Source: Deltaproteobacteria bacterium (GTDB lineage: Bacteria; Desulfobacterota; BSN033; UBA1163). From it: 34,131 bases of DNA. How positions within the stretch are numbered: position 1 is the stretch's first letter; every line of letters begins with the position of its first letter. The notes under the pieces were generated by a model. The model worked only from the letters and a program-made list of their open reading frames with translations, was not told the origin of the DNA and searched no databases. The position numbers and the translations under genes were made by a program. Below, piece after piece: positions 7,082 to 14,172 of this stretch. The stretch covers positions 1 through 34,131 of the forward strand of contig JAGXTA010000148.1 in assembly GCA_018333535.1 (NCBI GenBank), written 5' to 3'.

Positions 7082-8509
7082 ATGATTGAGAGAAACCATC
7101 GTAAAACAAAAATCGTCTGCACCATCGGTCCGGCGAGCGAATCCTCACAGGTTCTTAAATCAATGATAAAGGCCGGCATGGATGTGGCAAGGCTCAATTT
7201 TTCTCACGGGACCCATGAGAATCATCTGAGAAAGATCAAAGAGATCCGCACATTGTCGGACCGGCTAAAAAGGCCCGTGACCATTCTGCAGGATCTTTCC
7301 GGCCCCAAAATCAGGGTCGGCAAAGTGAAAGAGGGAGGAATAGGCTTAAAGCGGGGAGAAAAATTCATCCTGACCAATCGGAAGATTTTGGGAGATGAGA
7401 AAGGGGTTTCTGTTACTTATCCGTCCCTCCCCATGGAGGTCAACTCAGGAGACACGCTTCTCCTTGCCGATGGAGCGATCGAGCTCCAGGCTTTGAAGAG
7501 CAATGACCAGGATATTGAGTGCCGGGTGATTGTGGGAGGCACACTCACGTCCAATAAGGGGATCAACTTTCCAACCGGAACGATCCGCATCTCTCCCTTT
7601 ACGAAGAAAGACCGGGAGGACCTTCTCTTCGGCATTCGAAACGGAGCCGATATGGTCAGCCTTTCCTATGTCAAAGATGCGGGAGATATTGAAAGGGTTA
7701 AGAGATTCTTAAAAAAATATTCAACCTTTATCCCGGTCATTGCCAAGATCGAGAGGAAAGAGGCTCTGGAAAAGATTGACGAAATCCTTTTAGCCTCGGA
7801 TGGAATCATGGTTGCCCGGGGAGACCTGGGCGTGGAAACTCCGATCGAAAAGGTCCCCAATGTCCAGAAAATGTTGATCCGGAAGGCAAATGCTTTGGGC
7901 AAGCCCGTGATCACTGCCACCCAGATGCTCAGATCGATGGTTGATCACAACCGTCCCACGCGGGCAGAGGCGACGGATGTGGTCAACGCCATCTATGACG
8001 GGACGGATGCGGTCATGCTCTCGGAGGAGACAGCCATTGGCCGGTTCCCCGTTGAAACCGTTCAGATGATGGCTAAGATTGCCTGCGCGGCCGAGGAACA
8101 GTTTCCATTCGATCAATTCTTGAACCGGGAGATGACGGAGGCGACGGGTCTTCCTCAGGCCATCAGCTATGCGGCCTCGTTCCTGTCCGAGAAGGTGAAC
8201 GCCGTGGCCATTGTTGTTCCTACCGAATCCGGGAGCACGGCACGGTGGGTATCGAGGCTTCGGCCCCGGCAGCCCATCATTGCCCTGAGCCGCCATTTCT
8301 CGACCATCAGAAGTCTCAATCTCTGCTGGGGGGTCACGCCCCTTCTTGTCTCTGACTGGAGGGATACGGATGATATGCTGGAAAGGGCGAAGAGGATGCC
8401 GAAGAAATCGGGCATGGCTTCAAAAGGAGACCGGATCGTTATCATCGCTGGAGTGCCCATCAGCATCCCCGGCACCACGAATCTTATTAAAGTGGAAGTG
8501 GTAGAGTAG
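7082..8509 (+). CDS. pyk: Pyruvate kinase
   Basis: Converts phosphoenolpyruvate and ADP to pyruvate and ATP in glycolysis. The 475 residues show the family's landmarks: KIVCTIGPAS and MDVARLNFSHG at the N-terminus, DLSGPKIRVG, the B domain (about 70-170), the catalytic VIAKIERKEAL with its Lys, IMVARGDLGVE for Mg2+/K+ binding, the signature ATQMLRSMVDHNRPTRAE, and DGTDAVMLSEETAIG. The C-terminal allosteric domain is complete. It stands alone between the regulator and the two-component genes; the histidine kinase starts 28 bp downstream, so co-transcription is possible. Confidence 0.97.
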   Translation: MIERNHRKTKIVCTIGPASESSQVLKSMIKAGMDVARLNFSHGTHENHLRKIKEIRTLSDRLKRPVTILQDLSGPKIRVGKVKEGGIGLKRGEKFILTNRKILGDEKGVSVTYPSLPMEVNSGDTLLLADGAIELQALKSNDQDIECRVIVGGTLTSNKGINFPTGTIRISPFTKKDREDLLFGIRNGADMVSLSYVKDAGDIERVKRFLKKYSTFIPVIAKIERKEALEKIDEILLASDGIMVARGDLGVETPIEKVPNVQKMLIRKANALGKPVITATQMLRSMVDHNRPTRAEATDVVNAIYDGTDAVMLSEETAIGRFPVETVQMMAKIACAAEEQFPFDQFLNREMTEATGLPQAISYAASFLSEKVNAVAIVVPTESGSTARWVSRLRPRQPIIALSRHFSTIRSLNLCWGVTPLLVSDWRDTDDMLERAKRMPKKSGMASKGDRIVIIAGVPISIPGTTNLIKVEVVE

Positions 8510-8537
8510 ATTAAACAGATCATCAGGAGAGCTTTCT

Positions 8538-10031
8538 TTGAAACTCGGCACAAAGTTGACTCTTTCTCTTTCTCTTATCATCCTTGTCGTGCTCTCGGGG
8601 TATGGCACTCTTCATATTTTATCCCGAAGGGACATCCTCATCAGAAAGATGAAAGCGGAGGTGAGGAGCATTGGCCGAACTTTAAAAGTTTCCCTCGAAA
8701 AGATCTCATTGCCAAGAGAGATGGAATATGTTCAAGAGCTGATCGATTCCGTTGAGGAGGACGAGAAAACCCTGGGGATCATCGTCTACCACACGGGGAA
8801 AAACCTCATCTTTAAATCCCGCTCATTAGAAGGGGATATCGAACCTTATTGGGATTTGATCAAAAAGTCCATTCAAGAGGATTTTTCTTATGAAGAGCTT
8901 GGAGTTTATAAAAAGGTTCATGTTTTTTCGTACACCTTTCCTCTCAAAGACAGAAGAGGTCGCAATATTGGCGGCGTTTCGATTCTTCAACGCACCTCTT
9001 TCGTAGAGGAGGATATTAAGAAAGCGGAATGGAGCGTCTTGATCACGATCCTTATCATGATAGGAGGGACATTGACATTGGTCCATTTTAGTACGAGAAA
9101 ATGGATTACCGAACCTATCTCTCAGTTGATGGGCGGAATCAAAAATATGGCGAAAGGGGATCTCCAGACAAGGATCGAGTTGAGAAGAGGGGATGAACTC
9201 TCTGAGCTGGGGCATGCGTTTAATCAAATGGCGGGCGATTTGAAAGAGGCCCAGGACCGGATTATCGAGGAGGCTGAGACAAAATTGAAATTAGAAAGGG
9301 ACCTCCGCCAGTCCGAGAAATTGGCCACGATCGGACAATTGGCCTCGGGACTGGCTCACGAGATCGGCACCCCTTTAAATATCATCAGTGGAAGGGTGGA
9401 ATTGGCAAAGAGAAAACTCGATGATAAAGAGGGGGTCCAAAAAAATCTGGACATCGTCCTCCAACAAACCGAAAGAATCACGAAGATCATTCAGCGACTT
9501 CTTGGGTTTGTCAGAAAAAAGAAACCTGAGCAAGGGAATCTAAATATCACCGCATTATTGGAGATGACGCTCGATTTTCTTGACCATGAAATTCAAAAAC
9601 AGAAAGTAAAGGTGGTCAGGGAAACGGAAGACCCTCTCCCCTCCGTGATGGGAGATCCAGACCAACTTCAGCAGGTCTTTTTGAACATCGTTCTCAATGC
9701 TATTCAGTCTATGCCTGAAGGCGGGACGCTTCATCTTTCAGCGTCAACCCAAGTGACCTCCAAGGAGGGCCTTGAAGATGGACAGCGTCGATATGTGGTG
9801 GTCAAGGTGCAGGATACAGGAATGGGAATGGAACGGGAAGTGATGGACAACATTTTCAACTCTTTCTTTACGACAAAAGAAAAAGACAAAGGGACTGGCC
9901 TGGGTTTGACCGTGAGCCAGGGTATTGTTCAGGACCATGAGGGATGGATTGAGGTAGAAAGCGAAACAGGAAAAGGTTCCTTATTTAAGATTTATCTTCC
10001 CTCTTATCAAGGTGAGGTGAAAAATGAGTGA
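8538..10031 (+). CDS. Membrane sensor histidine kinase of an NtrC-type two-component system
   Basis: Starts at TTG with AGGAGA at proper distance. A transmembrane segment at about 5-27, an extracytoplasmic sensor domain of about 140 residues, a second segment at about 168-188 and a HAMP domain (about 190-240) lead into a HisKA domain with phospho-acceptor H274 (LAHEIGTPLNIISG) and a HATPase domain with DTGMGM and GTGLGLTVSQGIV. The 8-bp overlap with the downstream sigma-54 response regulator shows the pair works together. The sensed signal cannot be told; the sensor domain is unlike a PAS domain at a glance. Confidence 0.94.
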   Translation: MKLGTKLTLSLSLIILVVLSGYGTLHILSRRDILIRKMKAEVRSIGRTLKVSLEKISLPREMEYVQELIDSVEEDEKTLGIIVYHTGKNLIFKSRSLEGDIEPYWDLIKKSIQEDFSYEELGVYKKVHVFSYTFPLKDRRGRNIGGVSILQRTSFVEEDIKKAEWSVLITILIMIGGTLTLVHFSTRKWITEPISQLMGGIKNMAKGDLQTRIELRRGDELSELGHAFNQMAGDLKEAQDRIIEEAETKLKLERDLRQSEKLATIGQLASGLAHEIGTPLNIISGRVELAKRKLDDKEGVQKNLDIVLQQTERITKIIQRLLGFVRKKKPEQGNLNITALLEMTLDFLDHEIQKQKVKVVRETEDPLPSVMGDPDQLQQVFLNIVLNAIQSMPEGGTLHLSASTQVTSKEGLEDGQRRYVVVKVQDTGMGMEREVMDNIFNSFFTTKEKDKGTGLGLTVSQGIVQDHEGWIEVESETGKGSLFKIYLPSYQGEVKNE

Positions 10032-11376
10032 GACCCTCCATAAAGTCTTGGTGGTGGATGATGATTTGGAGATGTGCGGGTTGCTCTCCGACGTTCTCAA
10101 AGGGGAGGGATTCTCTGCCATCACCACCCATGACAGTTTAGAGGCTTCAAAGATTCTCAAAAAAGAAGAGTTCGACATCCTCATCACCGATTTAAAGATG
10201 AAGGGACTGAAGGGTCTTGACCTCCTTGAAGAAACGAAACGGGTATCTCCTTTAACGCCGGTGATCATCATCACAGCCTTTGGGACGATTGAGTCGGCCA
10301 TCCAGGCGATGAAGATGGGGGCTTATGATTACATTACCAAACCCTTTCAAATGGATGAACTCATCCTGACGGTGAGAAAGGCCCTTGAAAATCGTTTTTT
10401 GAAAAAGGAGGTCGTAAGATTAAAAAAGGAGGTGGAGACCCGATATCATTTTCATCAGCTTATTGGGAAAAGCGCTTCCATGCAAAAAATCTACGACCTC
10501 ATTGAAAGGATTCGTGACAGTTCCATCAATGTTTTCATCACCGGAGAAAGCGGGACAGGCAAGGAACTGGCCGCAAAGGCGATCCACTACAGTGGCATCA
10601 GAAAGGGAGGCCCCTTCATCGCAGTGAATTGCGCAGCCATTCCTGAAACCCTTCTTGAGAGCGAGCTCTTCGGCTATAAGAAAGGGGCGTTCACCGACGC
10701 GAAATCGGACAAGAAAGGGCTTATTTTTGAAGCCAATGAAGGAACGCTTTTTTTGGATGAAATCACGGAGATGCCTCCTACGCTCCAGGCTAAGTTACTG
10801 AGGGTGCTCGAGGAGAGAGAGGTCAGGCCCCTCGGAGATACGACTTCCTATCCCATTGATTTGAGAATCATCTCCACTTCAAACTGTGATATCACATCAT
10901 CGATCCAGCAAGGTCGATTTCGTGAGGATCTCTATTATCGTTTGAAGGTGATCGATATCGACATGCCGGCCCTTCGGGAAAGAAGGGAAGATATTCCCAT
11001 TCTCGTTCAGCATTTCATCCAAAAATTCAGCAAAGAACTGAAGAAGGCTGTTTCAACCGTTTCAGGAGATGCCTTAAAAATTCTATTAAACTATCCCTGG
11101 CCCGGAAATGTAAGAGAATTGGAGAATATCATTCAGAGGGCGATCACCCTGAGCCAGCATGAAGTTATTTCTCCGGAGAATTTACCGGCGTCTATCATTC
11201 AAAAGGCAGATGAGAAATTGTTTGAGAAGGCGGTGGAAGAGAAGTTTACCCTGGATCAATTGGAGAAGGAATATATCAGGAGAGTTCTGATTGAAACAGG
11301 AGGGAATAAGTCTAAGGCGGCTGAAAGACTGGGCCTCGATCGAAAAACCCTCTATCGAAAACTCCAGGAAGAATAA
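10024..11376 (+). CDS. Sigma-54-dependent response regulator (NtrC family)
   Basis: Enhancer-binding activator of RNA polymerase with sigma-54. It has a receiver domain (1-120) with phospho-acceptor D56 (ITDLKMK), an AAA+ domain with Walker A GESGTGKE (174-181) and the sigma-54 contact loop GAFTDA (221-226), R-finger region and DLYYRL, and a Fis-type helix-turn-helix at the end (NKSKAAERLGLDRKTLYRKL). It overlaps the histidine kinase by 8 bp. It is the only sigma-54 activator in the window and is a candidate regulator of the three repeated sigma-54 promoters, the first of which is 1.3 kb downstream; that link is inferred. Confidence 0.96.
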   Translation: MSETLHKVLVVDDDLEMCGLLSDVLKGEGFSAITTHDSLEASKILKKEEFDILITDLKMKGLKGLDLLEETKRVSPLTPVIIITAFGTIESAIQAMKMGAYDYITKPFQMDELILTVRKALENRFLKKEVVRLKKEVETRYHFHQLIGKSASMQKIYDLIERIRDSSINVFITGESGTGKELAAKAIHYSGIRKGGPFIAVNCAAIPETLLESELFGYKKGAFTDAKSDKKGLIFEANEGTLFLDEITEMPPTLQAKLLRVLEEREVRPLGDTTSYPIDLRIISTSNCDITSSIQQGRFREDLYYRLKVIDIDMPALRERREDIPILVQHFIQKFSKELKKAVSTVSGDALKILLNYPWPGNVRELENIIQRAITLSQHEVISPENLPASIIQKADEKLFEKAVEEKFTLDQLEKEYIRRVLIETGGNKSKAAERLGLDRKTLYRKLQEE

Positions 11377-11581
11377 TCTTCCTTCGTCACCCCGTGGCTA
11401 TATATTTCCCCATTATTATCCGCCCCCCCCAGCACGAGATCGTCGTATACAGAGCTTCCTGAGAGGTTGCATTTTCTTCCAACTCGCCAGATTCGGGCGA
11501 AATTGACTTTTTCTACAGGTTCAACGACCGAGCTAACCTGCGCGCCATTCTTGCGCGTCTGGTTGAGCGATATTAGGCTGT

Positions 11582-11860
11582 TTATCGATTAACCGATACT
11601 TTCCCCTCATTGTATTTATGAATCAACATTGAGATAAGGGATTGATACGGTATGCCCTCTTCAACTGCTTTTGCACGAATTTTCTTTAAATCTCGTTCAG
11701 TCATTCGGATATTGATCCGCTTCTGTTTGTTCAGGCTATAGCGGGCATATTCCTCGTATTGCTTTTTTTCTTTTTTAGTGAGGTCAGAAACCCATTCTTC
11801 ATTTTCAAGTGATTTTGCCAATTCCCTCTCGTCTTTATCCAAATATGCTGCTTTTTTCAT
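11582..11860 (-). CDS. CopG/BrnA-type antitoxin
   Basis: A 92-residue antitoxin candidate. The N-terminal half is charged and probably flexible and toxin-binding. The C-terminal half has a ribbon-helix-helix-like pattern: KRINIRMTERDLKKIRAKA followed by EEGIPYQSLISMLIHKY, typical of the CopG-like antitoxins paired with BrnT toxins. It overlaps the toxin gene by 4 bp (ATGA) and is the second gene of the pair, as in other BrnTA modules. It is expected to bind the pair's own promoter. Confidence 0.85.
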   Translation of the reverse strand: MKKAAYLDKDERELAKSLENEEWVSDLTKKEKKQYEEYARYSLNKQKRINIRMTERDLKKIRAKAVEEGIPYQSLISMLIHKYNEGKVSVNR

Positions 11861-12135
11861 TTTTTGCCTCCTAAGTACTTCTTTGTTGCTTTGCTGTTTG
11901 GTATTATTGTTTTCAAAAATATTCTTTCGTTATCCTCCACATATGGCACCGAATAAATATAATCTTCAATCTTTACCAGGAAAACTTTCTGATTCGGATA
12001 TTTTGCCGGATTTGGATGTTTTATCCGGTCAACCAAATCTCCTGATGCGAATGCCAATTCAACCTGTTCAAACGACACACCACGCACTTTCTTGAGCCTC
12101 TCGTTCTTCACATCATTCCAGTCAAAATATTTCAT
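11857..12135 (-). CDS. BrnT-family toxin
   Basis: A 92-residue protein with the BrnT pattern of an RNase-like fold: FDWNDVKNERLKKVRGVSF at the start, then FEQVELAFASGDLVDRI, a central strand KVFLVKIEDYIYSVPYV and a basic C-terminus ending in KATKKYLGGKK. It is first in a two-gene operon with its antitoxin (4-bp overlap) and follows a near-consensus promoter. The family members cut RNA in a ribosome-independent way; activity here is inferred by family. DUF4258-type toxins look similar and cannot be excluded. Confidence 0.8.
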   Translation of the reverse strand: MKYFDWNDVKNERLKKVRGVSFEQVELAFASGDLVDRIKHPNPAKYPNQKVFLVKIEDYIYSVPYVEDNERIFLKTIIPNSKATKKYLGGKK

Positions 12136-12163
12136 AAACGTGTGCCTATTGTATTCCTCTTAC

Positions 12164-12192
12164 ATAATAACGACGATTCTTGTTTCTGTCAA
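12164..12192 (-). promoter_or_regulatory. Strong sigma-70 promoter of the toxin-antitoxin operon
   Basis: On the minus strand TTGACA (12192-12187), exactly 17 bp, then TATTAT (12169-12164). The start codon of the toxin is about 29 bp below the -10 box. Confidence 0.75.
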
Positions 12193-12250
12193 ATCGTTTT
12201 TATAAAAATAATTTAGCTGTTTGAAATAATCTTTTTAAAATCTCTCCCTA

Positions 12251-12481
12251 CCGTCCGGCGCCAAAGTCCCAATGCTTCGTTTGGCGTGAGCAGTGCGGGT
12301 CTGGACGGCGGCGCCTCCCTTTGCCCCGTTGTCTACGGGGATAAAAAGGCTAAAGGGAGGAGAAACATTTCCCCCTTTTGCCTTCCGGGTCAGAGACCCC
12401 GCCTACCGGCCCCGGTCCCGACCGAGGGCGGGTCCAGCAGGCGCTCTGGGTCGGAGACCAAAGAGGGATGAAGGGGGATTA
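12251..12481. repeat. GC-rich structured intergenic segment with nested inverted repeats
   Basis: This part of the 764-bp gap between the toxin-antitoxin pair and pal is far richer in G+C than its surroundings. It holds CCGTCC (12251-12256) pairing with GGACGG (12303-12308) around a perfect CGCCAAA/TTTGGCG stem (12259-12265 / 12280-12286). A second hairpin follows (CCTCCCTTTGCC with GGCTAAAGGGAGG, ending at 12360), and then outward-facing ends TTTCCCCCTTTTGCC and AAAGAGGGATGAAGGGGGATT that resemble small palindromic intergenic repeats. I see no credible coding frame. It could be remnants of one or two small repeats or a structured RNA. Confidence 0.5.
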
Positions 12482-12620
12482 GATAACGTTTTTCAAAGAG
12501 CTAAAGTGTTACGAGGGTTTTTTTGACTGTGGGTGAGCGAAGTCCTGCGCCTTTAATTCAATTTCTGCACTGCCTCCCTCTTATTCTCTTCCTTTCTGGT
12601 TCAACTCAAGGATTGTCCCA

Positions 12621-12640
12621 TTTTGACACAGGCTGTTTCG
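12621..12640 (+). promoter_or_regulatory. Conserved upstream activator-site candidate, copy A
   Basis: TTTTGACACAGGCTGTTTCG, with an ACAG-G-CTGT dyad, is kept in all three copies. It is 99 bp upstream of the sigma-54 -24 element (12624 to 12723), a normal distance for an enhancer-binding protein. Confidence 0.6.
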
Positions 12641-12720
12641 TTTTGCCCCGCTTTTTCCCCTTTTACATTTTTATTGAGTTTTCAATGATTGAAATCTAAA
12701 GGGAATTTGGTTTTTAAACT

Positions 12721-12738
12721 TTGGTATCCTCTTTGCTC
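12721..12738 (+). promoter_or_regulatory. Sigma-54 (-24/-12) promoter, copy A
   Basis: TTGGTATCCTCTTTGCT has the invariant GG (12723-12724) and GC (12735-12736) exactly 10 bp apart. Transcription would begin about 12747, at the foot of the hairpin's 5' arm. Confidence 0.72.
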
Positions 12739-12747
12739 TTAGAAGAA

Positions 12748-12834
12748 ATGAAGGGGGCCCGGTCAGTTTGCCATCACCTCCTCTTGATGGATGTGAATTG
12801 AGCGGGAACTCTCTATGATCAGGCCTCCTTCAAT
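12748..12834 (+). ncRNA. Structured RNA hairpin, copy A (leader of pal or small RNA)
   Basis: The 5' arm GAAGGGGGCC..GGTC (12750-12764) pairs with GATCAGGCCTCCTTC (12817-12831). An inner 6-bp stem CCATCA/TGATGG (12771-12776 / 12785-12790) displays the loop CCTCCTCT. The string ATCACCTCCT (12773-12782) equals the 16S rRNA anti-Shine-Dalgarno tail. No T-run terminator follows, so the transcript may continue into pal. Family not recognised. Confidence 0.6.
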
Positions 12835-12862
12835 ATTATCAGGTAATCTTTGTAATCTTTAA

Positions 12863-12876
12863 TGACGTGTTCGTCA
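12863..12876 (+). promoter_or_regulatory. Small conserved hairpin before pal
   Basis: TGACG-TGTT-CGTCA is a perfect 5-bp stem. In copy C (33681-33694) the stem is TGATG/CGTCA, keeping pairing by a G-U wobble. It ends 11 bp before the Shine-Dalgarno of pal and might affect its translation. Confidence 0.4.
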
Positions 12877-12899
12877 CCCACATTGAAAGGAGGTTTATC

Positions 12900-13544
12900 A
12901 TGGAAAGGAGGTTTGTCGTGATTAGAAAGGGTTTCATCGTCATCCTCATCCTCTGCTTGGGCCTCATTTTGATAGGGTGTCCAAAGAAGACAGTCGTTAA
13001 AGAGGATCCATCTATAAAAAAGGCAGAAGAGGTGGCAATAGAAAGAGAGAAGGCGGAAAGGGCTGAAGCCGAACGCAGGGAAAAAGAAGCGAAGGAATTG
13101 GCTCGAATAAAAGAAGAAGAGGCTAAGAGAGAACCGGCCAAGAAAGAGTTCGAGGAGAGTTTAGTTGCCAAGAAGACTCCCGGAATTGAAGGAGAGGTCT
13201 TCGAAAGCAAAATGCTGAAGATGATTCATTTCCATTTTGACAAATATGATATTCGCCCTGAATATGCGGAGATTCTGAAGGAAAATGCAGCGGTGTTGAA
13301 AAAATTTCCTACAGTGAAGATTCAGATTGAAGGGCATTGTGATGAAAGAGGAACCATTGAATATAACCTTGCTCTTGGAGAAAGACGAGCGAACAGCACG
13401 AAAAGGTATCTCCTTTCTCTGGGCCTTCCTGGAGATCGTATCTCTACAATCAGCTATGGAGAGGAAAGCCCCTTAGACCCTGGTCATCGTGAGGAGGCAT
13501 GGGCAAAAAATCGAAGGGCTGCATTCATCATTTTATCCAAGTAA
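12900..13544 (+). CDS. pal: Peptidoglycan-associated lipoprotein Pal (OmpA-like domain)
   Basis: Outer-membrane lipoprotein that ties the outer membrane to peptidoglycan, usually in the Tol-Pal system. A signal peptide ends in the lipobox LIGC with lipidated C27, then a Lys/Glu/Ala-rich charged helix (about 35-100), then an OmpA domain (about 105-214) with HFHFDKYDIRPEY, IQIEGHCDERGT and RRANSTKRYL, including the Asp and Arg that hold diaminopimelate. I chose the ATG at 12900 (AAAGGAGG 7 bp before). A second identical Shine-Dalgarno followed by GTG at 12918 offers a shorter start with an equally good signal peptide. Tol genes are not in the window. It lies directly behind the copy A sigma-54 module. 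Confidence 0.94.
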   Translation: MERRFVVIRKGFIVILILCLGLILIGCPKKTVVKEDPSIKKAEEVAIEREKAERAEAERREKEAKELARIKEEEAKREPAKKEFEESLVAKKTPGIEGEVFESKMLKMIHFHFDKYDIRPEYAEILKENAAVLKKFPTVKIQIEGHCDERGTIEYNLALGERRANSTKRYLLSLGLPGDRISTISYGEESPLDPGHREEAWAKNRRAAFIILSK

Positions 13545-13575
13545 GAAGCCATTTTTTTACGGGAAGGAGGGGCAT

Positions 13576-13854
13576 ATGCGGAAATTGAACAGATGGGCTT
13601 TCGTTGTCTTTCTTTTGATTTTCATTTCAGGATGCAATCCTTTTCAGGAGATGCGCGAAGCGAGAGATGCAGCGGAAAGAGCAAATAAAGAAACGAAGAT
13701 GATTCTGGAGAACATAAAGGGTTACGCAGAGAAAGCGGAAGCGGCGGCACAAAGGTCAGAGAAGGCCGCTGCTTCATCAGAAAATTTTTCGAAAAAGGCA
13801 GAGGCAGCCAGCCAGAAAACTGTAGGAACTTTTGAGAAACGCCCGAAGAAATAG
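13576..13854 (+). CDS. Small Ala-zipper-like lipoprotein with C-terminal lysines (Lpp-like)
   Basis: A 92-residue lipoprotein: signal peptide with lipobox FISGC (lipidated C20), then one long Ala/Glu/Lys heptad helix (EARDAAERANKE..., KAEAAAQRSEKAAASSE) and an end in FEKRPKK. This looks like Braun's lipoprotein and OprI in layout, though not clearly in sequence. The C-terminal Lys could be the residue linked to peptidoglycan by an L,D-transpeptidase, and such an enzyme is encoded next door (14102-15043). AAGGAGGGG precedes the ATG; the longer frame upstream is not used. It follows pal by 31 bp, probably in the same transcript. Confidence 0.82.
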   Translation: MRKLNRWAFVVFLLIFISGCNPFQEMREARDAAERANKETKMILENIKGYAEKAEAAAQRSEKAAASSENFSKKAEAASQKTVGTFEKRPKK

Positions 13855-13875
13855 AGGAAGGGAGGCGAAAACGGA

Positions 13876-14070
13876 ATGCATTGAAAAGGAACAGGATTAA
13901 AAAGTATCCGATTAGGATGGAGTCTCGTCCTTTTTTTGAGTATTCTGCTTGGCTGCGCAACGACAAAAGAGATCGAGCAGACAAGGGTGGCGACCGGGGT
14001 GACGATGAAAGCAGCCCAGGAAGCTGCAAAGAAGTCGGAAGCCATCTTTGAGAAGAAATTGAAGAAATAA
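13876..14070 (+). pseudogene. Second small Lpp-like lipoprotein, interrupted by UGA at codon 3
   Basis: The ATG at 13876, with GGAAGGGAGG before it, reads Met-His-UGA and then stays open to TAA at 14068. Past the UGA the frame has a full lipoprotein signal (KGTGLKSIRLGWSLVLFL then SILLGC) and a mature part of 38 residues, starting CATTKEIEQTR and ending FEKKLKK, very like the upstream lipoprotein. No other ATG or GTG start precedes the signal peptide. A single base change (for example CGA to TGA) explains it. Suppression or Sec insertion cannot be ruled out, but no SECIS-like fold is evident. It is a paralogue of the gene at 13576. Confidence 0.6.
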
Positions 14071-14077
14071 ATATATC

Positions 14078-14172
14078 GAAGGAGGCTTGGTCAGAATGCC
14101 TTCACCTCACATCATCGAAATCGGATGTAATATCGATGGGAATCCCCCTTCTCTGGTCGATAGCTTCCTTCA
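14078..14172. repeat. Promoterless copy of the hairpin (copy D) overlapping the L,D-transpeptidase 3' end
   Basis: GAAGGAGGCTTGGTCAG (from 14078) and CTGGTCGATAGCTTCCTTC (to 14171) form the same outer arms as copies A-C, with GGCC changed to GGCT/AGCT in a pairing-preserving way, and TTCACCTC in the centre. No sigma-54 promoter or upstream site precedes it. Its minus strand is the last 22 codons of the L,D-transpeptidase gene. It lies between two convergent genes and may serve as a two-way terminator. Confidence 0.6.

Larger units (their letters stand above)
12617..12880 (+). repeat. Intergenic sigma-54/hairpin module, copy A (upstream of pal)
   Basis: This 264-bp block is closely similar along its whole length to 33437-33698 (copy C) and more distantly to 19755-20023 (copy B). 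In order it contains an upstream CACA..CTGT site, a C- and T-rich stretch, a sigma-54 promoter, an 87-nt hairpin and, in A and C, a small TGA(c/t)G-TGTT-CGTCA hairpin. It ends just before the Shine-Dalgarno of pal. Confidence 0.85.

Noticed and set aside
12286-12526. Short frames in the GC-rich segment 12286-12526
   Set aside because: Arg/Pro/Gly-rich products with no ribosome site, crossing the inverted repeats; a chance result of high GC.
12773-12782. ATCACCTCCT as a remnant of a 16S rRNA gene
   Set aside because: Only ten bases match; no neighbouring rRNA sequence is seen, and the motif lies inside a hairpin conserved among intergenic copies.
14041-14078. A sigma-54 promoter ahead of hairpin copy D
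   Set aside because: No GG-N10-GC pair or CACA..CTGT site is found upstream; D is a hairpin only.
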